DNA of 64,000 nt, taken from Vreelandella zhaodongensis (lineage in GTDB: Bacteria; Pseudomonadota; Gammaproteobacteria; Pseudomonadales; Halomonadaceae). The position numbers and the translations under genes are program-made. The stretch spans positions 124,001 to 188,000 of the forward strand of contig NZ_JACCDD010000005.1 of NCBI RefSeq assembly GCF_013415115.1. Reading direction: 5' to 3'. Below the pieces are notes generated by a model. It had not been told where the DNA came from. It saw nothing but the letters and a program-made list of their open reading frames with translations, and searched no databases. Below, piece by piece: positions 1 to 6,979 of this stretch (its first letter is position 1; each line of letters starts with the position of its first letter).

Positions 1-1
1 G

Positions 2-472
2 TTGTTCATGGGCGGTGAAACCACCCCCAGCCGCGCGATCGTGCAGAGTGCCGGAAAAGCACTACGCCTAAAAGGCCAGCTGCTCAAAAACGAATTTTAC
101 CGCGCTGGCCCCATGCAGCGACTGCTGCTGCGCTATACCCAAGCCCTGCTGACACAAATGGCGCAAACAGCAGTTTGCAATCGCCATCATAACCTCGACC
201 AGCAGCTATGCCGCTGGCTGCTACTCAGTCTTGACCGACTACGAGGCAATGAACTGATTATGACTCAGGAGTTAATTGCCAACATGCTGGGCGTTCGTCG
301 CGAGGGAGTCACCGAGGCGGCGGGTAAACTGCAGAGGGCTGGCCTGATCTCCTACCACCGAGGGCATATCAACGTGCTTGACCGACTAGGCCTAGAAGAG
401 CGGGTTTGCGAATGCTATTCGGTCGTTAAGGACGAGTATGACCGCTTGTTAAACCACCATAACGTTATGTGA
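2..472 (+). CDS. Crp/Fnr-family transcriptional regulator, C-terminal part (5' end outside window)
   Basis: The reading frame is open to the left edge, so the N-terminal cyclic-nucleotide-like sensor domain is mostly missing. What remains aligns by eye with the C-terminal half of the next gene (672-1379). It has a long dimerisation helix (MQRLLLRYTQALLTQMAQ), then a winged helix-turn-helix with the recognition segment ANMLGVRREGVTEAAGKL, then a short wing (YHRGHINVLD). The tail carries a Cys-x-Cys-Tyr element (VCECY) followed by KDEYDRLL, which I recall from many Crp/Fnr proteins annotated only at family level. The effector is unknown. No iron-sulfur ligand set can be judged because the N-terminus is absent. 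Confidence 0.85.
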   Translation: MFMGGETTPSRAIVQSAGKALRLKGQLLKNEFYRAGPMQRLLLRYTQALLTQMAQTAVCNRHHNLDQQLCRWLLLSLDRLRGNELIMTQELIANMLGVRREGVTEAAGKLQRAGLISYHRGHINVLDRLGLEERVCECYSVVKDEYDRLLNHHNVM

Positions 473-671
473 GCGATAGAAATGAAGCCGCTAACATAAT
501 GCTAATAGTTTTAGCGAGTTATGTACGCTAGCGTGCCGACGCTTGATTTATCCAATGTTAATATGTGGATACATAGCCAGAAGGCCTTCTGACGATGTAT
601 CTGCAGCCGACATCGAAATGATAATAACCTTCATTGTGCCGATTGCCAGGTTCTTTCAACCGGAGAGGCAC

Positions 672-1379
672 ATGACGTCTATTTTTCACGCTGCCGATGC
701 CAATCAATTGCTTGCTGATCTGCCTGTCGCTGAGCGGGATGCCTTTATAGCTACCTGCGAAACCGTGCAACTTACCTTTGGCGAGGTGCTGTACCAGCCC
801 ACCCAGCAAGTTACCCATGCCTACTTTCCTATCGATAGCTTCATTTCACAGATCGCCATACTGGTAGACAGTCGGCTTGAAGTCGCGATGGCAGGACGTG
901 AGGGCATGCTAGGTATTTCACTGGTGCTTGGCGTCGAAGAAGCACCGCTGCTTGCATTAGTTCAAGGTGAGGGGCAAGCCCTACGCATTAACGCGGCCAA
1001 CTTTCAACGGCTCCTGTTAAGTAGTCCTGTATTGCATCAACGCCTGAAACGATACCTCTATGTGGTCATGAACCAACTGGCTAACTCAGCAGCTTGCATT
1101 CATTTTCACCGTATTGAAGAGCGCCTCGCTCGCTGGCTATTAATGACCCATGACCGCGCCAAGACGAATACCCTGCAGCTGACCCACGAGTTTCTAGCCA
1201 TGATGCTAGGCGTTCGACGCGCGGGGATTACACTAGCGGCCATTGCCCTGCAGACACGCGGCCTTATCCGCTATCACCGCGGAGAAATCATCATCATTGA
1301 CCGACAGGGACTGATCGAAGCGTCCTGTAAATGCTATGCCGACGACTGCGCATTGTATTCCAAGATGTTGATATTATAA
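672..1379 (+). CDS. Crp/Fnr-family transcriptional regulator
   Basis: A 235-residue DNA-binding regulator. The frame is open from 543, but ATG 672 has a strong ribosome site (GGAGAGG at 662-668) and gives the usual family length. Residues 10-120 form the cNMP-binding-like beta barrel, 120-150 the dimerisation helix, and 168-195 the helix-turn-helix (recognition segment MMLGVRRAGITLAAIAL). The arginine and glutamate that contact cAMP in CRP are not evident, so a different or no ligand is likely. The tail contains CKCY, matching CECY of the preceding gene. The two genes are tandem paralogues in the same direction, 200 bp apart. The regulon is unknown. Confidence 0.88.
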   Translation: MTSIFHAADANQLLADLPVAERDAFIATCETVQLTFGEVLYQPTQQVTHAYFPIDSFISQIAILVDSRLEVAMAGREGMLGISLVLGVEEAPLLALVQGEGQALRINAANFQRLLLSSPVLHQRLKRYLYVVMNQLANSAACIHFHRIEERLARWLLMTHDRAKTNTLQLTHEFLAMMLGVRRAGITLAAIALQTRGLIRYHRGEIIIIDRQGLIEASCKCYADDCALYSKMLIL

Positions 1380-1740
1380 AAAAATCATTACAGTCAACAC
1401 GACAACTTGCTGATAAGGCAAATAGGCATCCCTGACGTGAGCGGCTATGCATGCCACCTAACGGACCACCCTACCATGGAAACTTCTTCGTCAAATTTTC
1501 CACGGCATTAGCGCGCAGCACTAGGGCTAAAAATGGTTCGAATAGCGAGGATGGAAGCACTGACACTATTCCTTGTGAGTGCCGTTACACTGAGGGTGGG
1601 ACTCTCTAAGGGTTGATAGTCTCGATACTCAATGTTTCGAATCTAGGATCACTGGGCTTATCAGATCTAACCGGTATAACTAGTTCAGCGCTGCCAGTAT
1701 GTGCAAATTGCTGCTATATTCGACTCCCTAACCCCTCTTT
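1380..1740. other. intergenic region, 361 bp, no gene seen
   Basis: This lies between convergent genes (Crp/Fnr on plus, ankyrin protein on minus). Only antisense-type open frames without ribosome sites overlap it. I see no strong hairpin with a T tract, no RNA gene and no long repeat. Confidence 0.5.
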
Positions 1741-2712
1741 TTACGGCGGGTTCAAGGCATTTCGTGAGATGGAGGAATCGCCCAGTTCTTTGATGAGCTC
1801 AATAGCATCTTTTCGATCCATAATTTTAGCCACCTCCAGAGAATTAGGCGTCGGCCGCCCTCCAGCCTCCACGATAAGATTAAGCAACTCCATTGAGCCT
1901 CCAATGATAGCAGCATTGAACGGACTGTCTTCACCCAAACAGAAATAATTGGCATTCGCCCCCTCATTGATTGCAGCTCGCGCAGCTTCAAGGTCGTTAT
2001 AGTTTGCTGCCTGGATCAAGCGTTGTGTAGGGCTAAGATGCTGATCATGAATTCGAACTTCCGGTGGATCAGGAAGAGGCCAATCTTCAGGGCCTAAACC
2101 TAATTTGAGTAAAGAGTTACCTGGAAAAGAATGAGGCGGAATATATAAACTAAAACGTGCCACTTCAGATTCAGCTTTGTTTGCATTCGAAAGCGCTCGT
2201 CCAGCCGTGTCATAACGTACTCCACTACACGGATCGAAGAATACGGTAGGGGTTTGTTTATCATTATCAACAAATCGGAGCATACATCGCTCTACCGGTC
2301 CAAAACTTACAGCAACAAAATATTCTTCGCTTAGCGAGCGATATGCTTGGTGCGTAATATCGGGCGGAGTGATCGATAATATCTGCGACAAGACCCGAGC
2401 GCCTGAATAGGTGTACATTTTATCGATACTGACTTGATGGGTTTCTCCATCAGGGTCAGCTCGCTTCATCACATTGTCTTCTAACTCATTTAAGTCTGCC
2501 TCTGTACGCCGATAGATAAACACTGGGTAATCGATGTATTCGATGATCAGTCGCTGACCAGGTTTAAGCTGAGACAGGTTCACATCAACGGTTTCTTTGG
2601 CCTCCTGAAGATGTCGATTAATCAAGGACTCCGGATAGCCATCAGCGAAAACTGGTGTCACGAACATTTTGACTGCCATCGCGACAGCACCTACCACCTG
2701 CCCAATACGCAT
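1741..2712 (-). CDS. exported ankyrin-repeat protein of unknown function
   Basis: A 323-residue protein starting MRIGQVVGAVAMAVKMFV and followed by TPVFA-DG, which looks like a Sec signal peptide cleaved near residue 23. It is therefore probably periplasmic. Residues 25-220 match no family I recognise; one cysteine pair (ERCMLRF and DPCSGVRY) could form a disulfide. Residues 230-310 hold about two ankyrin repeats, with the hallmark pattern LIQAANYNDLEAARAAI and then AAIIGGSMELLNLIVEAGG. Ankyrin repeats usually bind protein partners. The gene stands alone in the accessory region between a Crp/Fnr gene and a toxin-antitoxin pair. The ankyrin call is fairly sure; the role is unknown. Confidence 0.75.
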   Translation of the reverse strand: MRIGQVVGAVAMAVKMFVTPVFADGYPESLINRHLQEAKETVDVNLSQLKPGQRLIIEYIDYPVFIYRRTEADLNELEDNVMKRADPDGETHQVSIDKMYTYSGARVLSQILSITPPDITHQAYRSLSEEYFVAVSFGPVERCMLRFVDNDKQTPTVFFDPCSGVRYDTAGRALSNANKAESEVARFSLYIPPHSFPGNSLLKLGLGPEDWPLPDPPEVRIHDQHLSPTQRLIQAANYNDLEAARAAINEGANANYFCLGEDSPFNAAIIGGSMELLNLIVEAGGRPTPNSLEVAKIMDRKDAIELIKELGDSSISRNALNPP

Positions 2713-3043
2713 AAAAATTCCTTTTTATATTATAATCAATATTTTAAAAACCAATTTCACATTACCAAATACCTGTCTTGATGCCTGAGCTCAGGGAATA
2801 AAGAGAAAAATATCAACCTGACACTCAACCTCCCTCCCCGCCCGCAATGACGAAGAAACCATGGCAAGAATACTGGCCAAGCTCAAGAACAAGGACGTAA
2901 AAAAGGTACAATTGCAGTAGGTAAGTAATTGAATTCTAGCATTTGAGCCACTGCGCTACTTCTTCATGACTAGCTAGAGTAGATGCATAGCAAACCTTCT
3001 GTGCCACCATGCACTTACCGTGTAACACATGAGGATATGTATC
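2713..3043. other. intergenic region, 331 bp, possible gene remnant
   Basis: AT-rich upstream region of the ankyrin gene (minus) and of the toxin-antitoxin pair (plus). A short open stretch ending at a TAG at 2918-2920 (from ATG 2861; reading MARILAKLKNKDVKKVQLQ) looks like the tail of a lost gene, but no family can be assigned. Nothing else is seen. Confidence 0.35.
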
Positions 3044-3328
3044 ATGAGCGATGCTACCTTTACCTTTCAGGTCGATGAGGACCTTAAAACAGAATTTTCC
3101 AGTGTAGCCAAGGCCCACGACCGTACAGGGGCACAGCTTCTGCGCGACTTTATGCGCAGCTATGTGGCGCAGCAGCAAGCACAGGATTATGACTCTTGGT
3201 TGATTGCCAAGGTAGAGCAGTCACGAGCTTCTGCGGAAGCAGGTAATCTTATCCCAGCCACCGATGTTGAAGCCAAGTTTGCAGCCCGTCGTGCAGCAAC
3301 CCAAGCCCGGCTGGCAAAGACTAAATGA
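3044..3328 (+). CDS. ribbon-helix-helix antitoxin of a RelE/ParE-type toxin-antitoxin pair
   Basis: A 94-residue protein. ATG 3044 is preferred to 3029 because GAGGA at 3031-3035 sits 8 bases upstream. The N-terminus (ATFTFQVDEDLKTEFSSVAK, then DRTGAQLLRDFMRSYV) is a typical ribbon-helix-helix: one beta strand that pairs between subunits and two helices. The C-terminal half is charged and rich in alanine, as expected for the toxin-neutralising tail. It overlaps the next gene by 4 bases (ATGA), the normal antitoxin-first order. It resembles RelB/DinJ or YacA-like antitoxins. By analogy the pair should repress its own promoter. Subfamily assignment is uncertain. Confidence 0.8.
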   Translation: MSDATFTFQVDEDLKTEFSSVAKAHDRTGAQLLRDFMRSYVAQQQAQDYDSWLIAKVEQSRASAEAGNLIPATDVEAKFAARRAATQARLAKTK

Positions 3329-3615
3329 TAGAGCTGGCCTGGACACCGGAGGCAATACAAGACCGTCATGACATTTACGATTACATAGAGATTGAAAACC
3401 CGCTGGCGGCCTTGACGCTAGATGGGCTTTTTTCCGAGCAGGCCGCAATTCTGATGAATCACCCTAGCAGCGGACGGACTGACAGGACGCCGGGCACCCT
3501 CGAGCTGATCGTCCACCCCAATTACATGCTTGTCTATGACATCGTGTGCATACAGGTACGTGTGCTTAACGTGGTGCATACGGCTCTCCAATGGCCACCT
3601 GCAACCCAACGTTAG
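3325..3615 (+). CDS. RelE/ParE-superfamily toxin
   Basis: A 96-residue protein starting inside the stop codon of the antitoxin gene (ATGA overlap), so translation is probably coupled. It has the RelE/ParE layout: an N-terminal strand (IELAWTPEAIQDRHDIYDYI), a helical hairpin, a central PSSGRTDRTPGTLELIV segment, and C-terminal strands (YMLVYDIVCIQVRVLNVVHT). The pattern hPxhxLxY-x-VxxxxVxIxxVxH is that of ParE/YacB-like proteins. Length is normal and no frame disruption is seen, so the module could be active. Whether it cleaves mRNA (RelE) or poisons gyrase (ParE) cannot be decided from sequence. Confidence 0.8.
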   Translation: MIELAWTPEAIQDRHDIYDYIEIENPLAALTLDGLFSEQAAILMNHPSSGRTDRTPGTLELIVHPNYMLVYDIVCIQVRVLNVVHTALQWPPATQR

Positions 3616-3825
3616 GAGTAAATCAAGGGAAGACTTGCGGATGAGGCTTTCCAGGTTGACGCACAGGGACAGTGGCTCAAGCGTTACTTGGACATAGCAA
3701 CCGCGTCGTCACAAGCCGTCACGCTCATGGCCTACCCCAAGAGCATGAAAGACAGCTTAACGCCCGATGAAAAGGCTGCACTGAAAACACTGACCCACCA
3801 ACTGAAGGGGGAAGTTTCCAAATGA
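3616..3825 (+). pseudogene. remnant of a RelE/HigB-type toxin (C-terminal part)
   Basis: An open stretch with no plausible start and no ribosome site, beginning right after the in-frame TAG of the previous toxin gene. Its last residues (AYPKSMKDSLTPDEKAALK, then TLTHQLKGE) match the usual C-terminal end of RelE-superfamily toxins that pair with NadS-like antitoxins, which typically read AYxKxxxDdLtxxexxxLkxl. The catalytic core that should precede it is absent. Its stop codon overlaps the antitoxin start at 3822 (ATGA), so the original operon junction is preserved. I infer a toxin-first HigBA-like module whose toxin was deleted at the 5' end. Confidence 0.6.
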
Positions 3826-4106
3826 GCATTTTTGACGAACTGCAAACATCGCTGCAGGAAGCCGTTGAGATCAAACATGGTAAAGCGCAGGCCAGTCGCA
3901 TCACACGCCATGAGGTGGCTGATGTAAAAGCCATTCGCGCCAAGCTTCATGTCTCTCAGGCGGAGTTTGCCGAGGCCATGGGAACTAGTGTGGACACCAT
4001 CAAAAGCTGGGAAACCAAGCGCCGTAACCCAACGGGGCTAGCCGCTAAGGTACTGGCGACAATTCAAGACAACCCAGCTTTTTTCAACGAACTTGCTTCG
4101 CATTAG
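3822..4106 (+). CDS. NadS-like XRE-family antitoxin (HigA type)
   Basis: A 94-residue protein starting MSIFDELQTSLQEAVEIKHG, the typical beginning of NadS/HigA-2-like antitoxins. A helix-turn-helix covers about residues 40-75 (VSQAEFAEAMGTSVDTIKSW followed by ETKRRNPTGLAAKVL). These proteins normally follow their toxin gene, and the 4-base overlap with the toxin remnant upstream fits that order. Because the toxin is broken, this antitoxin is probably an orphan that may still bind DNA, or could neutralise a related toxin elsewhere. Confidence 0.82.
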   Translation: MSIFDELQTSLQEAVEIKHGKAQASRITRHEVADVKAIRAKLHVSQAEFAEAMGTSVDTIKSWETKRRNPTGLAAKVLATIQDNPAFFNELASH

Positions 4107-4423
4107 CGCTTTTACCAATACAAGCAATGACCTTTGGCCAGGCAAAGATTAATCTTCGCCATGCTATCGAATATAGCAACTCGCCAAGAGAACAGGGCCG
4201 CCATGCTAAGTCCTGCTCTTTCGCGTCCTCTCGGCCAAGGCGGCAACCTTGGTTGGGAATCCTTTTCTTCATTTCGTCTTCCCTGATTTCCTTGTAGTAG
4301 CTCTCTAATAAAGAAGCCACTACATGAAGTATTCCTATGTCTAAATTTACATATTTGGTTGACAGGCATCAACCGAATCATCACATTGTCAACTTAAACC
4401 ATCTTAAAATAAGGTAGAAAATC
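4107..4423. other. intergenic region, 317 bp, promoter region of the ImmA-PIN pair
   Basis: No credible gene. Two overlapping minus-strand open frames here lack ribosome sites and recognisable domains. The right end holds operator-like inverted repeats (4358-4393) and a ribosome site AAGGTAG at 4411-4417 for the next gene. Confidence 0.45.
4358..4393. promoter_or_regulatory. candidate operator upstream of the XRE-ImmA gene
   Basis: GTTGACA at 4358-4364 and its exact reverse complement TGTCAAC at 4387-4393 are separated by 22 bases. Within this, GTTG and CAAC at 4358-4373 form a smaller inverted repeat. The site lies 31-66 bases before the start of a gene whose product has an XRE DNA-binding domain, so autoregulation is a reasonable inference. 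Confidence 0.4.
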
Positions 4424-5515
4424 ATGCTGCATGATCGTATACATCGTGCGCGTGTCCTTAAGAATATGACCTTGCAGCAGTTAGCTGATCTGCTGGGAGA
4501 CATAACCAAGCAAGCTCTGTCGAAATATGAACAGGGCAAGGACGCGCCCAGTTCGACTCGCTTGATTCAGCTGGCGGATGCGCTTGGGGTTAACCCTGAG
4601 TATTTTTTCCGTTCAGACTCAGTAGAACTGGGAAAAGTAGATTTCCGTAAGCACTCTGCCTTTGGGAAACGCCAGCAAGAAGCCGTCAAGGAGCAAGTGC
4701 GTGAGCATCTTGAGCGCTATTTAGCAGCAGAGAGCCTGTTTCACACCGGCCAATCACCTGATGAATTTTCCAAATGGCATCAGCGTTTTTCCGTATCCAA
4801 TATCGATGAAGTTGAACAAGCAGCTAATAAACTCCGCGAAGAATGGCAGCTTGGGCTAAACCCCATCGCCAATATGACTGAAACCCTGGAAGAAAACGGC
4901 ATTAAAGTCGTCAGTCTTCAGGCTCACGAGAAATTTGATGGGCTTTGCGCCCTCGTCAACGATGGCGCGGATGCCGTTATTGTCAGTAATACTGAGCGTC
5001 CTGGTGAACGTCAGCGTTTTAATCTCGCCCATGAGCTAGGACATTTGGTTATGTCATTGCCTGAGGAGCTTCATGGCACTCGGGGTGAAGAAAACTGGTG
5101 CCACCGCTTTGCTGGGGCGTTTCTCTTCCCTGCAAATCAAGTGCGCGTCACCTTTGGTGAGCACCGCAAACGGGTGCTGTTCCAAGAGTTTCTTTTGGCC
5201 AAGGAGGAGTGGGGTATTTCTATTCAAGCCACTTTGCGCCGGTTATATGACCTGGATATCGTTAGTTCGAGCTTCTATCAGAACACTTTTCGCCTGTGGT
5301 CGATGAAGGGTTTTCGAAAAAGTGAACCTGGTCGACAAGAGCCTGAAAAATCCTATCGCCTGAAGCAATTGGTTTACAGGGCGCTGGCTGAAGGACTGGT
5401 TACTCCTTCAAGAGCAGCGGAGTTACTCAGTGTAAGCCTCGGCGAGATTGAGGAAATCATGGCAAACGGACAGGCAGGTGATGGTGAGCATGTCAGCGAA
5501 AATTCTTGTCTCTGA
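4424..5515 (+). CDS. XRE-family regulator fused to ImmA/IrrE metallopeptidase
   Basis: A 363-residue protein. Residues 3-62 are an XRE helix-turn-helix (MTLQQLADLLGDITKQALSK, then YEQGKDAPSS). Residues 150-290 are an ImmA/IrrE (COG2856) zinc peptidase with the motif HELGH at 203-207 and a downstream Glu (GEENWCHRFAGAFLFP, about 222-223) that usually supplies the third zinc ligand. The C-terminal part (from about 330) resembles a second small helical DNA-binding segment (TPSRAAELLSVSLGEIEEIM). In phage and mobile elements, ImmA-type peptidases cleave repressors. The gene overlaps the following PIN gene by 26 bases, an arrangement predicted elsewhere as a toxin-antitoxin-like unit. The natural substrate is unknown. 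Confidence 0.88.
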   Translation: MLHDRIHRARVLKNMTLQQLADLLGDITKQALSKYEQGKDAPSSTRLIQLADALGVNPEYFFRSDSVELGKVDFRKHSAFGKRQQEAVKEQVREHLERYLAAESLFHTGQSPDEFSKWHQRFSVSNIDEVEQAANKLREEWQLGLNPIANMTETLEENGIKVVSLQAHEKFDGLCALVNDGADAVIVSNTERPGERQRFNLAHELGHLVMSLPEELHGTRGEENWCHRFAGAFLFPANQVRVTFGEHRKRVLFQEFLLAKEEWGISIQATLRRLYDLDIVSSSFYQNTFRLWSMKGFRKSEPGRQEPEKSYRLKQLVYRALAEGLVTPSRAAELLSVSLGEIEEIMANGQAGDGEHVSENSCL

Positions 5516-5978
5516 TACCAATATCTGGATAGATCTTCACCGCAGTGGCCTGCTTGAAACCGTGTTTGCCCTACCTCACCAGTTCGTTACCACCGACTTT
5601 GTGTGGCGGGAGCTGAAAAAGCCCACTGGCCAAGAATTAACGGAATTAGGCCTTGTGGTTGAGGCATTCAATGGTGAGGAAGTTACAACGCTTTTTATGC
5701 TACGCCAAACATTGGGTAATTCCTCACTAGCGGATGTGTCGTGCTACTTCCTAGCCAAGGAAAGAGGCTGGACGCTGCTGACCAATGACGGCGCACTCAG
5801 GAAATCAGGGCAACAAAGCAAACTAGAGGTTCGTGGTGTACTTTGGATATTAGATGAGCTGGAAGCTCATGCCCTTCTTTCGCCAAGCCAACTGGCCGAC
5901 TCTTTGGAATCGATGCTAAAAGCGGGTGCCAGGCTACCGAAAAACGAATGCCATCAACGACTAGACCGTTGGCGATAG
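5490..5978 (+). CDS. PIN-domain ribonuclease, partner of the XRE-ImmA protein
   Basis: A 162-residue PIN-fold protein. The frame opens at 5448, but ATG 5490 is preceded by AGGTG at 5476-5480 (9-base spacing), and the product then begins at the canonical first strand (AKILVSDTNIWID). The acidic metal-binding residues are visible: Asp9 (SDTN), Glu41 (WRELKK), Asp82 (SSLADVS) and Asp100 (LLTNDGALR). The protein is therefore probably an active Mg/Mn-dependent RNase. The start lies inside the ImmA gene, so translation is probably coupled. In toxin-antitoxin terms the PIN protein would be the toxin and the XRE-ImmA protein its controller; this is inference from family and layout. Confidence 0.82.
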   Translation: MSAKILVSDTNIWIDLHRSGLLETVFALPHQFVTTDFVWRELKKPTGQELTELGLVVEAFNGEEVTTLFMLRQTLGNSSLADVSCYFLAKERGWTLLTNDGALRKSGQQSKLEVRGVLWILDELEAHALLSPSQLADSLESMLKAGARLPKNECHQRLDRWR

Positions 5979-6118
5979 TATTTGCCTATACAGGCACGCA
6001 CGAACCTATAAAATTTATAGCCATACTACCGCCTTAGACCATAGCGGCATAATCATGCGTACTCGCTTAGTCACTCAGTTGTATAGACTTAAGAAATTGA
6101 AAGCTTTTATTGCCGCAA

Positions 6119-6143
6119 ACCAAGGGACTGATAATCCCCAGCT
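6119..6143. repeat. degenerate copy of the tRNA-Ile2 anticodon-arm region (possible att remnant)
   Basis: Bases 6119-6143 match 6196-6220 inside the tRNA gene at 18 of 25 positions by hand count, including an identical ACCAAGGGA block and TCCCC. The copy lies on the 3' side of the tRNA, towards the accessory genes. An old attachment-site duplicate is possible, but the match is imperfect. Confidence 0.3.
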
Positions 6144-6166
6144 TTTAAAATAGGCAAATATAGAAA

Positions 6167-6243
<77 letters not shown>

Positions 6244-6370
6244 GCAAAGCGTGCATATAATAGCGAATGTGTTCGGGCGAGGCTACCCCTAGCAGTGCTA
6301 TCTTGTGGTGATCGCAGCAATTTTTTAGGGGCACTTATTTAAAAGCGTGAGGTCTGGTAGTGAGTTCCTA

Positions 6371-6961
6371 ATGCGGAGACGCGCTGTGAAAGCTTTGATT
6401 GCTCTTATCCCGCTATTGTTGGCGGTGCCGGTTCATGCGGATTGGCAGCTAGACCCTGGTCAGTCGCAGGTACAGGCGTCGATTACTCAATTAGATGGCG
6501 ATGCCCCACAAACCCACCACCATCAGGTGAGTAATTTGCAGGGTGATATTTCTGATGATGGCACCCTGCGCCTGCCGTTGCGTTTGAGCCAAACGGATTT
6601 GCTTACCCGCTTTGGTGATTTGCCGCCGTGGGTGGGCTTACTGGCCAATACCACGCTGGTCACGCTGGTCACGCAAATGCCACCGGAGCGCTTGGATGGT
6701 TTGGATATTGGTGAATCCATGGTGGAAACGTTGACCTTTCGGGTACAAACCGACCTGATTAATCAGCAAGAGGCGGTGCCGCTACGCTTTACCCGTGAAG
6801 GATTGAACGAGGTGCGCGTTACCCACGCTGAGCCCATGGCGCTAGATGGTAACGCGCTGATGGCCAACAGCACGGTGCGAACCGTGCTGTCGTTGTTAGG
6901 CTATCAAGAGATTGACGAGCACGTACCAGTCACCCTGAATGCCCTTCTGGTGAATCGCTAG
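6371..6961 (+). CDS. YceI-like periplasmic protein
   Basis: A 196-residue protein. ATG 6371 is chosen over GTG 6347 because it starts directly with a signal peptide (RRRAVKALIALIPLLLAVPVHA, cleaved before DW). The mature part begins WQLDPGQSQVQASITQLDGD, a common opening of YceI-domain proteins, and has alternating strands. YceI proteins form a lipocalin-like barrel that binds isoprenoid-type lipids. The match is recognisable but weaker than for classical YceI. It converges with the ABC exporter gene with only 18 bp between them. Confidence 0.7.
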   Translation: MRRRAVKALIALIPLLLAVPVHADWQLDPGQSQVQASITQLDGDAPQTHHHQVSNLQGDISDDGTLRLPLRLSQTDLLTRFGDLPPWVGLLANTTLVTLVTQMPPERLDGLDIGESMVETLTFRVQTDLINQQEAVPLRFTREGLNEVRVTHAEPMALDGNALMANSTVRTVLSLLGYQEIDEHVPVTLNALLVNR

Positions 6962-6979
6962 CACGTTAAAAAGGCGCGC

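Noticed and set aside
1613-1948. Plus-strand open frame of 111 codons
   Set aside because: Mostly antisense to the ankyrin gene, with no ribosome site and no domain pattern.
2861-2920. Short frame MARILAKLKNKDVKKVQLQ as a real small gene
   Set aside because: Only 19 codons, no ribosome site; kept only as a possible remnant.
4084-4384. Two minus-strand open frames in the gap before the XRE-ImmA gene
   Set aside because: No ribosome site, no recognisable domain, mutually overlapping, and partly over the promoter region of the next gene.
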